A stretch of DNA of 42,004 bases from Myxococcales bacterium (GTDB taxonomy: Bacteria; Myxococcota_A; Polyangia; Polyangiales; Polyangiaceae): NCBI GenBank assembly GCA_021847645.1, contig JAJZQG010000052.1, forward strand, positions 1-42,004, read 5' to 3'. The position numbers were made by a program, and so were the translations under genes. The notes below the pieces were generated by a model. That model did no database searches. It was not told the DNA's origin and saw only the letters and a program-made list of their open reading frames with translations. Positions 34,247 through 42,004 of the stretch are shown piece after piece. The stretch's first letter is position 1, and every line of letters begins with the position of its first letter.

Positions 34247-35471
34247 CTACTCGCGCGGGCTGCCGGGCGGCACGTACGCCACGGCGCCCGCGTGACGAAG
34301 CTCCTGGGAGTCGAGCTCAGCAGCGGCGGCTCCTGGACGAACCGATCGCCGGCAAGGGGCGGCTGGCCGCGGTCGAGCAGCGGAAAGGCCGTCAGGATTC
34401 GGGCGTAGTCTTCGAGGCGAAGACCGTAGGCGTCTGCGACGATGGCGTCGATGTGCGCGCGCAGCAGGGCGCGCTGGCGCGGATCGCGCTCGGCCGAGGC
34501 GTACGTTCACGCCTTCGCGGGGAAGGCCTCGGTTCGGACGGCGGCCGCTCGGGCGTCGTGCGCGAGAGGTGAGCGGCGGCTTGGGCGAGCGTGCGGCGGT
34601 CGCTGGGCGGGATGTCCTCGGGTCGGGGCACGGCGATGCGCGATAGCTGGGTCCAACTGATGTTGGTCGTCGTGCGCAGACGTACGAGGTAGTCGAACAC
34701 GAACGAGCTCATGACGTACAGCAAGAGAGCCGCGTCGGTGCGGGTGGGCAAGGCCAGCGTTGGCGTGGAGTTGCCTGCGAGGCAGCCGTCGGAGATCAAG
34801 GCGGCGAGCAGGGAGCGCTCGTTGACGGCGGAAGCCACGGCGCCGAAGGCGATCCGGCAGGGGCGCGGCGCACCGACCTGAGGCGGGGCGACGAATACAC
34901 GCGGTCGAAGCGCCTTGTCGTGAATGGGGATGGACTCCCAGATAGCGCGAGGGCCCTCGTCGTGCAGCCAACCTTTCTGCGCGTGGTCGAAGTGGTGGAC
35001 CATGCGGCCCTCGTACAGCGCAGTGCAAGCTGCCGACGGGCGAATCAGGAATGATTCCTCGGGGATCCTCTTGGGATTGGCGCGGGACGCGCGGGCGTCC
35101 TCCGGACGGATGAACTCGGTGACAGCCTCTCCGTGGACGGCAAGAAGCTGTTGGCAGGCGTCGCCGAGCGCCTGCGGCGATATCGCGGAGGCAAGGGCGC
35201 GGTCGAGCGTGTCGCGCGCGGCTCGCCAGGCAGGGGACGGGAGTCGCAGCGCAGATACGGACGGCGGGCTGCCCGGCAGCGGCAAGCCGGCGGCGTCAGC
35301 AGCGTCGTCGAGAGCGGCGTCGGATCGCATGGCGGCTTGCGGCAAGCGGCCCTGCCGGACCGCGGCCAAGCCGACGCGCAAGCGCAGGACGCGAACGACG
35401 GTGTCGCGTTCGAGCAGCTCGAGAGCGTTGCCAGCCGGTTGGGGGGCGCGGCTTGTTGGCGGTGTGTTCAA
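34247..35471 (-). pseudogene. Decayed type IIG/Eco57I-PglX-like restriction-modification gene, C-terminal part
   Basis: The main open frame (35471-34392) contains phrases typical of the target-recognition half of N6-adenine methylase/restriction enzymes: LYEGRMVHHFDHAQKGW, VNERSLLAALI, GNSTPTL, LLYVMSSFVFDYLVRLRTT and LSRIAVPRPEDI. Its last 80 residues then become Arg/Pro/Ser-rich nonsense. In another minus frame the expected continuation appears: ERDPRQRALLRAHIDAI, ADAYGLRLEDYARILTAFPLL and PRSFVTR (about 34490-34290). A third frame supplies AGAVAYVPPGSPRE and a stop at 34247. At least two frame changes are therefore needed. The N-terminal methylase domain (NPPY region) is absent upstream. 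Confidence 0.6.
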
Positions 35472-35656
35472 TCAGGGCAGTGGCGAGCCGCGAGACGATG
35501 GGCTGCCAGTCAGGGCCGGGCCCGGCAGCAAGCGTTCGGCGGGTTGGACTCGGCGCCCTCACGGACGGCCGTCGCGGAAGTCCCACCGGGGAGGGGCCAT
35601 GGCTTGGCGGCAGGCTGGGACGCGCAGGAAGGAACTCATGGCCGTCGCGCGGGATG

Positions 35657-36229
35657 CTACTGGAAGACCGTGCTGGGGAACGGCGCCTTGTACGGCCAAT
35701 CGTAGCCTACGAGCAGTGTGCCCCGATTGGTCACGAAGTTCGCGGTGCCTTTCTTGCCGTCGACGGTGCGGACGACGATATCGGCGACCGCGCCGGACTT
35801 GCTGAAGACGAAGTAGTCGGCGCCGCTGGCGCCCATGCCGGTAATGTTGGTGACGGACATGGGGACGAGGGTGTTGGTGTCCTTGGAGCAGTTGAGCTTC
35901 AACCATTCCCGCACGAACTTCATGGTGCAGCCGTCGGGAAGCTTCTTGGTGGTGACCAGGGGGGCCGCGGCCCATTCCTTGGCGGTGGGCACCGGCGTGC
36001 GGCCGCTGGGCATCTTCTTGGGGAATCCGTTGGCCTGGTAGCCCTCCTCGTCTTGAGCTGCGGGCGGCGTGGGCACCGCGGCGGGCGCGGTGGTGGTTGC
36101 CGGCACGTCGGGCGTAGCTCGGACGGGCTCAGGCGTTGACTCCTTGGCCTTGCAGCATCCGCCGAGGGATACGGCCAGGATCATGACGGGGACCGAAGCG
36201 AGGCTGACGAGCGTTCGTGGGGTCGGCAT
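35657..36229 (-). CDS. Small lipoprotein, unknown function
   Basis: A 190-residue lipoprotein; the signal ends SLGGC at residue 25, followed by a second Cys. An Ala/Pro/Thr linker (about 32-58) precedes a globular C-terminal domain with a possible disulfide pair (DGCTMKF and LNCSKD) and a C-terminal YDWPYKAPFPSTVF. No family recognised. The start at ATG 36229 has AAGGGAA about 11 bases upstream, which is distant. The next gene upstream on the same strand ends at 36329, with a hairpin between. Confidence 0.7.
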   Translation of the reverse strand: MPTPRTLVSLASVPVMILAVSLGGCCKAKESTPEPVRATPDVPATTTAPAAVPTPPAAQDEEGYQANGFPKKMPSGRTPVPTAKEWAAAPLVTTKKLPDGCTMKFVREWLKLNCSKDTNTLVPMSVTNITGMGASGADYFVFSKSGAVADIVVRTVDGKKGTANFVTNRGTLLVGYDWPYKAPFPSTVFQ

Positions 36230-36305
36230 GAGCGTGCTGATTCCCTTCTGCGCCGTACGACGCGTGTTCGGACACAGTAAAGCAGTGCCCGGCGCAGCGG
36301 CAAGG

Positions 36306-36324
36306 GCGACCGTGAGTCGGTCGC
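36306..36324 (-). terminator. Possible hairpin terminator after the Cys-rich membrane gene
   Basis: GCGACCG-TGAGT-CGGTCGC is a perfect 7-bp stem with a five-base loop, five bases beyond the stop of the Cys-rich membrane protein gene. There is no T run after it on either strand, so it may be an attenuator, a processing site or chance. Confidence 0.35.
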
Positions 36325-36328
36325 AGAA

Positions 36329-36799
36329 TCAGTCGTGCGAGCCGGCGGGCGAGCGGCAAGCGTCGCGGCAGAAGATCGCGAGGCAACCGGTCTGGCCCAC
36401 GAATTGTTGCAGGAGCTGCTTGCCCTGGGGAAAGCGGCTGGCGCATTCGTTCTCGCAGCGATGGTCGCTGCACGGTGTGGCGCACAGGAACAGATCGAGG
36501 CAATCCGAGGAGTCGGCGCAGGCCTGGCATTCGCGCTCGCAGTGCGCGGTCATGCACGCATCGCAGGTGGAGGGGGACGCGTGCAGCGGGCAGGTGACCC
36601 CCACGCGGGTGGACGACGCTACATGCGGGGGCGCGGCCGACGGGCGGGTGATGATGCCGATGCGAAAGGACGCGACGAGGAAAGCGATGCCGAGGGCCGC
36701 ACCGACCTCGGCATGGAGGACGAGCATGAGCCTCTCGCGCCATCGTGCGCGTGAGAGCGCTTGGGCGGCAGAGACGCGGGGAGGGGCGGCGGGCGGCAT
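36329..36799 (-). CDS. Membrane protein with Cys-rich C-terminal domain
   Basis: A 156-residue protein. One hydrophobic helix (about 25-50, LMLVLHAEVGAALGIAFLVA) anchors a C-terminal domain with about 14 cysteines in pairs such as CDACMTAHC, CQACADSSDC, CATPCSDHRC and CLAIFCRDAC, likely disulfide-bonded outside the cytoplasm. AAGGA six bases before ATG 36799 overlaps the stop region of the histone-deacetylase-family gene, nine bases upstream, so the two are one operon. No family recognised. Confidence 0.68.
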   Translation of the reverse strand: MPPAAPPRVSAAQALSRARWRERLMLVLHAEVGAALGIAFLVASFRIGIITRPSAAPPHVASSTRVGVTCPLHASPSTCDACMTAHCERECQACADSSDCLDLFLCATPCSDHRCENECASRFPQGKQLLQQFVGQTGCLAIFCRDACRSPAGSHD

Positions 36800-36808
36800 G
36801 GCGATTCC

Positions 36809-37846
36809 TTACTTGGGTGCGGCCCACCGGGCCGCGTGCATGTGCAGGGCGAAGTCGATCGCCTCGGTGCATGCCGGGTGTGGAGGCTCGTCGTGGTGCA
36901 CACCGGGCACGGCGTCTCCGAGCAGGATCCGTGCGAGGTCCGTGACCATGTCGGCGAGCGCCAGCCGGTCGTAGCCGCCCTCGAGCACCGCTGCGAACCT
37001 GGAGCGTCCCGCCAGGTCGAAGGCTCGCTGGGCCAGGGAGGCGAAGCCCGCGCGACTGACCTTCATTTCGGCCAACGGGTCGCGCATCCACGCGTCGTAT
37101 CCGGCCGACACGAGCATGAAGTCAGGGGCGAACCAGCGCCACGCAGGCGCGATGACGCGGTCGAACACGGCGAGGTATTCGGCGTCGCCCATGCCGGGGG
37201 GCAGCGGCACGTTGACATTGGTTCCGGGCGCTTTCGGCCCGCCGCTCGCCGTGACCGGGCCGGTGCCCGGGTAGCAGGGCGACTCGTGGATGGACACGTA
37301 GAGCACGTCCGGGTCGTCCCAGAAGATGTCTTCGGTGCCGTTGCCGTGGTGGACATCCCAATCGAGGATGGCAATGCGTTGGGCGAGTCCGGCGGCTTGC
37401 AGGGCGCGAGCTGCCACTGCCACGTTGTTGAGCAGGCAGAAGCCCATCGATCGCTCACGCGTGGCGTGGTGCCCCGGCGGACGAACCAGGGCGATGCCGG
37501 CGTCGAGCTCGGCGCGAGCCACCCGCGTGGCCAGCTCGGCCGAAGCGCCCGCAGCGCGCCACGCAGCGTCGCGGGTTGACTCGTTGAAGTACGTGTCCGG
37601 ATCGATGTAGCCGGCCGATCGCGCCAGGAGTCGTTCGAGCTGATCTACATAGGCCGCGTTGTGCACCGCGACGAGCTCCTCGCGCGTTGCCTCGCGGGCC
37701 GCGACGCGCGACATCCGGCTGGTGAGACCGCCGCTCTCGAGCGCATCGAGCACGGCCGTCAGCCGCTCGGGGCACTCCGGATGCCATACCGGTCCCGGCG
37801 CCTGGTGCGCGAGGAAGATCTCGTCGAATACGTAGCCAATCGTCAT
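36809..37846 (-). CDS. Histone deacetylase family hydrolase
   Basis: A 345-residue zinc-dependent deacetylase of the arginase/HDAC fold. Visible: RPPGHHA (His126-His127), DWDVHHGNGTEDIF (zinc ligands Asp164 and His166), SAGYDAWMRDP (zinc ligand Asp251) and LEGGYD (substrate Tyr). Bacterial members act on acetylated polyamines, acetoin-type compounds or acetyl-lysine, and the substrate cannot be told here. The frame is open to 37888, but ATG 37846 gives the conserved start (IGYVFDEIF). The ribosome binding site is weak. Confidence 0.92.
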   Translation of the reverse strand: MTIGYVFDEIFLAHQAPGPVWHPECPERLTAVLDALESGGLTSRMSRVAAREATREELVAVHNAAYVDQLERLLARSAGYIDPDTYFNESTRDAAWRAAGASAELATRVARAELDAGIALVRPPGHHATRERSMGFCLLNNVAVAARALQAAGLAQRIAILDWDVHHGNGTEDIFWDDPDVLYVSIHESPCYPGTGPVTASGGPKAPGTNVNVPLPPGMGDAEYLAVFDRVIAPAWRWFAPDFMLVSAGYDAWMRDPLAEMKVSRAGFASLAQRAFDLAGRSRFAAVLEGGYDRLALADMVTDLARILLGDAVPGVHHDEPPHPACTEAIDFALHMHAARWAAPK

Positions 37847-37985
37847 GGGGGCGGCAGCCTGTGCGTGGCGAGCGAGCCAGCGTACCACCAGCGTGTCACG
37901 CCAGGGAACAGCGCGCTACATCGGCGGGCGAGCCCGCACCATGGACGGGGATCGCTCGCCGGCGCCTCCTCCCATTGCACGGCCG

Positions 37986-38025
37986 ACTCCACCCGGGTGG
38001 AGTCCGGGCTTCACCCGGGTGGAGT
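37986..38025. promoter_or_regulatory. Paired palindromic operator-like sites
   Basis: Site 1 at 37986-38003, ACTCCACCCGGGTGGAGT, is a perfect 18-bp palindrome. Site 2 at 38012-38025 repeats CACCCGGGTGGAGT. The copies are 22 bp apart, about two helical turns, and lie in the 299-base gap between the divergent HDAC-family and RND-like genes. This is what cooperative dimeric regulator binding would look like, but no regulator is encoded nearby. Confidence 0.6.
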
Positions 38026-38145
38026 TGAGGACAGCCCGCTCTTGCTCGGCCACCCGACGCGGGATCGCGCCCGCACTGCCTCTGCCGAGCGCGCGTCGCT
38101 CTCGCTTCGCCGTTGCCTGTCATTGCTGTACGCTGGCCAGCCCTC

Positions 38146-39903
38146 ATGCCCGTCTTTGCACGCCACAAGCTCTCGATCGTCGCGGCCGTCGCCTTGCTCG
38201 CCGTCGTCGCCACGCTATTGGTCATTCGCACGAGCGTGCCCTCCCGGCAGCCGAAGCCGCCCCCCGCCACCGTGGTGCTGGTCGTCGCGCGCTCGCCCGG
38301 GGCCGCGGCCGAGCAGCTCGAGCCTTCGGTCGCCGAGCCTCTCGACGCGCAGCTCGCTGGGACTCCGTCGCTTCGGTCCTTGCGCTCGGTCGCCACCGAG
38401 GGTGAGGTGAAGACCGCGTGCTCGTTCGACGCGATGGTCGACGAGACCCAAGCGGTGGACGCCGTGCGTGCGCGCGTGCGCCTGGAAGATCTGCCGAAGG
38501 ATGTCCGGCTCGAGATCGTGCGGGAGTCCGGAGCAACGGGCGAGCTGGCGCGCTACCAGCTCGTCGCGGACAAGCTCGCGCTCGTGGAGCTTCGCCGGAT
38601 GCACGACCAACAATTGCGCACCACGCTCGAGCGGCTGTCGGGCGTGGAGCGGATTGCCGAGTGCGGCGTGGGGGAGCCCGAGGTGCGTGTGAGTCTGGAC
38701 CCGATGCGTCTTCGCGGGCTGGGGGGCACTGCCATGCAGGTGCGCTCCCAGCTCGAGCGGTTCTTGTCGGCGCAAGACTCGCAGGAACAGGAGTCGGCCG
38801 GGCTGCGCAATCTGGTGGTGGGCCAAGGGCAGGGCGGGCCGGTGCGCTTGTCGGATGTGGCCATGATTCGGATCGCGAGTGCCCCGCATGCGTGCGCATG
38901 CGTGGACCAGGGCAAGCCCGGGCTCTGCGTGTCGGTGATGGGACGCGACAACGGCACGAAGCCAGGGGCGACGGCAGCAACGGTGCAGCAAGAGATTCGG
39001 CAATGGGCGGCGTCCGGAGCGGGCCTCGCGTTGCACATGAGGGTGAATGACGCGGGTTGCGCGAAGCTCGAGCTGTGGGAAGTCGGGCAGGTCCAGGAGC
39101 AAGCCGAGGCGGAGACGGCGCAAGCGGTCGCCGATGCGGTCAAGCAGGCGGCCGGCGCCGAGGCCGTGAGCGTGCAAGTCGGCACGCCCGACGGGGCGTG
39201 GCCCGAGCTGCTTCCTGCGAGCGGTACCGTGGAGGTATGCGGTCTCGAGCCCGCGTCCGTGGAAGCCATGCGAGCTCGTGTGGCGTCGGCCATCGAGAAG
39301 GCCGTGCCTTGGTTGCGAGCGGCTCCTGCGGGACAGCCGCAGCCGTCGGTGAGCGAAGCGGTGATTCGCGGAGCCGACATCGTGGAGCTGGCGCGTATCG
39401 GCAGGGAGCTGCGCGATCGGGTGGCGGCCTTGGACGACGTGCGGCAGTCGCTCGTGCTCGGGATCGGGCAGCGGCCGGGGTTGGAAGTGCGGCCCGACCG
39501 GGAGCGCGCATCGGCGTTGGGCGTGCGGGCGCAAGATATCGCGTGGGTGGTTTCGCTGGCGTTCGGCGGTCAGGTCTTGCACGCGAGTCTGCCGCCGCAG
39601 CACGACCCGCTGGTCGTGCGGTTGGACCTGGCCGACGTGGGAAAGGACCCCGCGCAGCTGGCGACTCTGGCGTTGCCGGCCGCATCGGGGGCGATCGTTC
39701 CGCTCGGTGAGGTGGCCGAGATCACCATGCGAGCGCGTCCGGATCCGATTCTGCGAGAGGATCGGCAGCGCGCCGTGTTGGTGCGCGTTTGGGGGCCGGC
39801 TGACGCCGGCAGCGGGTGGCGCGACGGGCTCGTTCGGGTCGCGGCGCGGCTGCGCCTTGGGGTCGGGTACTCGATCGCGTGGCGGGAGCGGGACGCGCGT
39901 TGA
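38146..39903 (+). CDS. RND-transporter-like protein lacking the transmembrane core
   Basis: A 585-residue protein. One N-terminal helix (about 8-28) matches the position of TM1 of RND pumps. Then follow porter-domain features: ARSPGAAAEQLEPSVAEPL, LRSLRSVATEG, VRLEDLPKDV, a docking-type segment, DQGKPGLCVSV and NDAG. Where TM2-TM7 should come, the sequence passes straight into a second porter half: VIRGADIVELARIGRELRDR, VRPDRERASALGVRAQDIAW, GAIVPLGEVAEITM and RQRAVLVRVWG. It stops where TM8 would start. The intramembrane proton-relay residues are therefore absent and it cannot be a normal proton-driven pump. No membrane-fusion or TolC-type gene is nearby. ATG 38146 has no strong ribosome binding site. 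Confidence 0.78.
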   Translation: MPVFARHKLSIVAAVALLAVVATLLVIRTSVPSRQPKPPPATVVLVVARSPGAAAEQLEPSVAEPLDAQLAGTPSLRSLRSVATEGEVKTACSFDAMVDETQAVDAVRARVRLEDLPKDVRLEIVRESGATGELARYQLVADKLALVELRRMHDQQLRTTLERLSGVERIAECGVGEPEVRVSLDPMRLRGLGGTAMQVRSQLERFLSAQDSQEQESAGLRNLVVGQGQGGPVRLSDVAMIRIASAPHACACVDQGKPGLCVSVMGRDNGTKPGATAATVQQEIRQWAASGAGLALHMRVNDAGCAKLELWEVGQVQEQAEAETAQAVADAVKQAAGAEAVSVQVGTPDGAWPELLPASGTVEVCGLEPASVEAMRARVASAIEKAVPWLRAAPAGQPQPSVSEAVIRGADIVELARIGRELRDRVAALDDVRQSLVLGIGQRPGLEVRPDRERASALGVRAQDIAWVVSLAFGGQVLHASLPPQHDPLVVRLDLADVGKDPAQLATLALPAASGAIVPLGEVAEITMRARPDPILREDRQRAVLVRVWGPADAGSGWRDGLVRVAARLRLGVGYSIAWRERDAR

Positions 39904-40062
39904 GTCGTTGGGACCCAGGGGGCGCCGGCGGCTGTCGCGAGCGGGGGGCGGATATGTGTGTGTGGCGCCCCCATCGAAGAAACGGCATGCTGTGCAACGT
40001 GCGCATTGCGGCTTCGATGCCAGGCCGTTATCGTGCTTGCGACTTGACCCGGAGGTAAGAGC

Positions 40063-41934
40063 ATGTCCCAGCGCGCTCGGAGATCGAAGGGGCTCTATTG
40101 GACTTGGACTTTGGCCGTGGCTACGGCCTTGGCGGTCGGCTGTGCGGCGTCGGGCGGCAGCCAGCCGTACGGCAACGGCTCTGGCGGGGGAAGCGCGGGC
40201 GCGGGTGCGTCCGGCGACGGCGGGTCCGCGCAGAATGACGGGGCCATCCCGGATGGCGATGTGGACGCGTCGGCCGGGTCGGGCGGCGCGGAGACCGGCG
40301 GGAGCGGCACAGGCGGATACGCCGGTGGGTCCGGTGGCTATTCGGGTGGGTCCGGTGGCTATTCGGGTGGATCGGGTGGCTATTCGGGTGGAACGGATGG
40401 CGGAGGAACGGGCGGCAACGGTGGATGGGCCAACTGCGTCCCGCTTCCGGGGGGCGACGCGGGGACGCCGCCTCCGACCAACCGGTTCATGAACGGCGCG
40501 GCGACCGACGCTCCCAACAAGTTCGGCGGGTCGGTGGATCCGGCGCGGGCTCCGACGATCGTGTATCCGCCGGACGGCGTGATGATGCCTCCGAACATCG
40601 CCACGATGGATCTGCAGTTCTTGCCGGGCGCGGGAAACGATCTGTTCGACGTGAGCTTCGAGAGCGGCGAGGTCAACCTGCACGTGTACACCACGTGCAG
40701 CCAGGTTTCGAACGGCTGCAGCCTCAAGATGGACGGCACGCTGTTCACCAACGACTTTGCGGAGAAGGTGGCGGGCTACGAGCCGGTGATGGTCAAGGTA
40801 CGCGGCGTGTCGGGCTCCAATCCGGGCAGCGTGGGCGAGTCCGACATCCGATCGCTATCGATCGCCCAGGACTACATGCTCGGCGGTATCTACTATTGGG
40901 ACGCGGGCGGGCAGATCGTGCGCTACGACTTCGGCCATCCTACCGTTCAGGGCGAGTCGTACTACAACCAGGCCAACGGCGGCGCCATGTGCGTCGGGTG
41001 CCATTCGCTCTCGACGCCGGGCAACCTGATGGCCGTGGGCCTGGGCATTCCGAGTCCGGCCACGATGCGCGTGATCGAAGTGGCGACCAAGAACCAGCGT
41101 TTCCAGCTCCAGCTCGCGTCGAACTTCCAAGCGTTTTCCCCGGACGAGAACGAGATCATCACCTCCAACGGTGCGTCGCTCGTCTGGCGCAATGCCTATG
41201 ACGGCACGCCGGCCAATCCCAACCCGCTAGTCGCCAAGGGAACGATGGCGGACTACGCCCCCGACATGTCGAAGATCGTGTTCGCGAAGCCGGGCGGTTT
41301 CGCTATCGCTTCGCCGGGTATCAACAACGGCTCGCTCTACCTGCTCCCGCGCAACGGCCTGACTTGGGGCTCTGAGACACTCCTCGTGCAGGCGTCGACC
41401 TCCAGCGAGAACAACTACTATCCAGCGTTCTCGCCCGACGGCAGCCTCGTGATGTTCAACCGCTCGGCCAAGAACAACTCGTACCTGGCGCCCGACTCGC
41501 TGGTGTACGTGGTGCCCGCCGCGGGCGGCACGCCCATCGCGCTGACCAAGGCGAACATCAGCGACCAGGTGGGCAACTCCTGGCCCAAGTGGGCGCCGTT
41601 CATGCAATGCAACCGGGGCCACCGAATCCTGTGGTTCACCGTCTCGAGCGCGCGCGACTACGGCCTTCGCATCCAGAACCCACCCATGCCGTCCGATCCC
41701 GACGCGGGCGACCCGCGACGCTGGCAGATCTGGATGGCGGCCGTCGACGTGGACGCCGCCGAGAGCGGGCAGGACCCGAGCTACCCGGCGTTCTGGCTTC
41801 CGTTCCAGAATACGGGCACAGGCAACCACATCGCCCAGTGGGTCAAGAAGGTCGTGCGCCATCCCTGCGTCACGAACGCTGACTGCAGCCCTGGGGACCA
41901 TTGCAGCACCGACGACGAGTGCGTGCCGAACTGA
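40063..41934 (+). CDS. Lipoprotein with CxxCH motif and propeller-type repeats
   Basis: A 623-residue lipoprotein; the signal ends LAVGC with Cys27. A Gly/Ser spacer with GGYSGGS repeats (about 28-125) is followed by a beta-rich domain (about 160-290). A single CVGCH motif (around residue 310) with a nearby Met (GNLMAVG) looks like a c-type heme site. Next are TolB/PD40-like strands (FQAFSPDENEIITSNG, YYPAFSPDGSLVMFN), and the C-terminus has a Cys pattern CVTNADCSPGDHCSTDDEC. GGAGGT six bases before ATG 40063 is an ideal ribosome binding site. It may be a surface redox or binding protein. The CxxCH could be a structural zinc or disulfide motif instead. Confidence 0.85.
   Translation: MSQRARRSKGLYWTWTLAVATALAVGCAASGGSQPYGNGSGGGSAGAGASGDGGSAQNDGAIPDGDVDASAGSGGAETGGSGTGGYAGGSGGYSGGSGGYSGGSGGYSGGTDGGGTGGNGGWANCVPLPGGDAGTPPPTNRFMNGAATDAPNKFGGSVDPARAPTIVYPPDGVMMPPNIATMDLQFLPGAGNDLFDVSFESGEVNLHVYTTCSQVSNGCSLKMDGTLFTNDFAEKVAGYEPVMVKVRGVSGSNPGSVGESDIRSLSIAQDYMLGGIYYWDAGGQIVRYDFGHPTVQGESYYNQANGGAMCVGCHSLSTPGNLMAVGLGIPSPATMRVIEVATKNQRFQLQLASNFQAFSPDENEIITSNGASLVWRNAYDGTPANPNPLVAKGTMADYAPDMSKIVFAKPGGFAIASPGINNGSLYLLPRNGLTWGSETLLVQASTSSENNYYPAFSPDGSLVMFNRSAKNNSYLAPDSLVYVVPAAGGTPIALTKANISDQVGNSWPKWAPFMQCNRGHRILWFTVSSARDYGLRIQNPPMPSDPDAGDPRRWQIWMAAVDVDAAESGQDPSYPAFWLPFQNTGTGNHIAQWVKKVVRHPCVTNADCSPGDHCSTDDECVPN
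40318..40401. repeat. 21-bp tandem repeat in the Gly-rich spacer
   Basis: Four in-frame 21-bp copies coding YAGGSGG, YSGGSGG, YSGGSGG and YSGGTDG lie within the spacer of the CxxCH lipoprotein. The second and third copies are nearly identical in nucleotides, so the spacer length may vary between strains. Confidence 0.9.
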
Positions 41935-42004
41935 CGGCGCGGGACGCCTGGCCGCGCGCCAGCGAACCCGGCCTCTGCTCTTGCGGCGGCAGGGGTCGTG
42001 GTCC

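Noticed and set aside
40023..40036. Second sigma-54-like site (GG-N10-GC) before the CxxCH lipoprotein
   Set aside because: Only the GG and GC match; transcription would start inside the ribosome binding site, leaving no leader.

Overview
The window is about 42 kb of high-GC (roughly 67-70 %) Gram-negative DNA. It most resembles a predatory or soil myxobacterium of the Polyangiales/Sorangium type. I infer this from the density of secreted lipoproteins with long Gly/Ser/Thr-rich spacers, Cys-rich repeat proteins, Kelch and thrombospondin-type-3 repeats, a pilin-like relic, a TonB-like protein with an N-terminal cytoplasmic tail, and a well-matched sigma-54 promoter. I see no rRNA, tRNA, CRISPR array, transposase or phage module; it looks like chromosomal accessory DNA.

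Layout. 1-1533: two adjacent minus-strand membrane proteins, each with a terminal zinc ribbon. 1534-2072: non-coding DNA with an imperfect inverted repeat. 2073-4129: an NADPH-dependent FMN reductase, a pilin-like fragment, slyX and a weak small gene. 4279-8820: an L,D-transpeptidase lipoprotein, a TonB-like single-pass protein and a Cys-rich lipoprotein, all minus. 9003-11821: a histidine/aromatic amino acid ammonia-lyase followed by an MFS transporter. 11851-17293: a Cys-rich/beta-propeller lipoprotein, a broken Kelch gene, an outer-membrane-type protein and a sigma-54-preceded phospholipase-C-like lipoprotein. 17318-19753: a VWA-domain membrane protein and a polytopic partner. 19918-22021: a DUF4846-type lipoprotein, a cupin and a Cys-cluster protein. 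21993-23975: an OmpA-family protein with TSP3 repeats. 24093-28928: a complete BMP-type (nucleoside-type) ABC transporter operon. 29063-32039: an alpha/beta hydrolase and a CASTOR/POLLUX-like ion channel. 32288-34180: a VWA lipoprotein. 34247-35471: a decayed restriction-modification gene. 35657-37846: a lipoprotein, a Cys-rich membrane protein and a histone-deacetylase-family hydrolase. 38146-39903: an RND-transporter relative that keeps only the first membrane helix and the periplasmic porter domains. 40063-41934: a lipoprotein with a CxxCH motif and propeller-type repeats.

How the genes work together. The clearest unit is the BMP/ABC importer, with a solute-binding lipoprotein, a double ATPase and two permeases whose reading frames overlap by 1-4 bases. 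The ammonia-lyase and MFS genes may be coupled through a GTGA junction. Many of the rest encode cell-envelope proteins with no assignable pathway.

Most unusual points: an RND porter without its transmembrane engine, an ammonia-lyase whose MIO-forming triad is Ala-Cys-Gly, a sigma-54 promoter in front of a phospholipase-like lipoprotein, a paired palindromic operator-like site upstream of the RND-like gene, and three gene relics (pilin, Kelch, restriction-modification). Everything was read by eye from the sequence; family names are recognition by motif and have not been checked by search.
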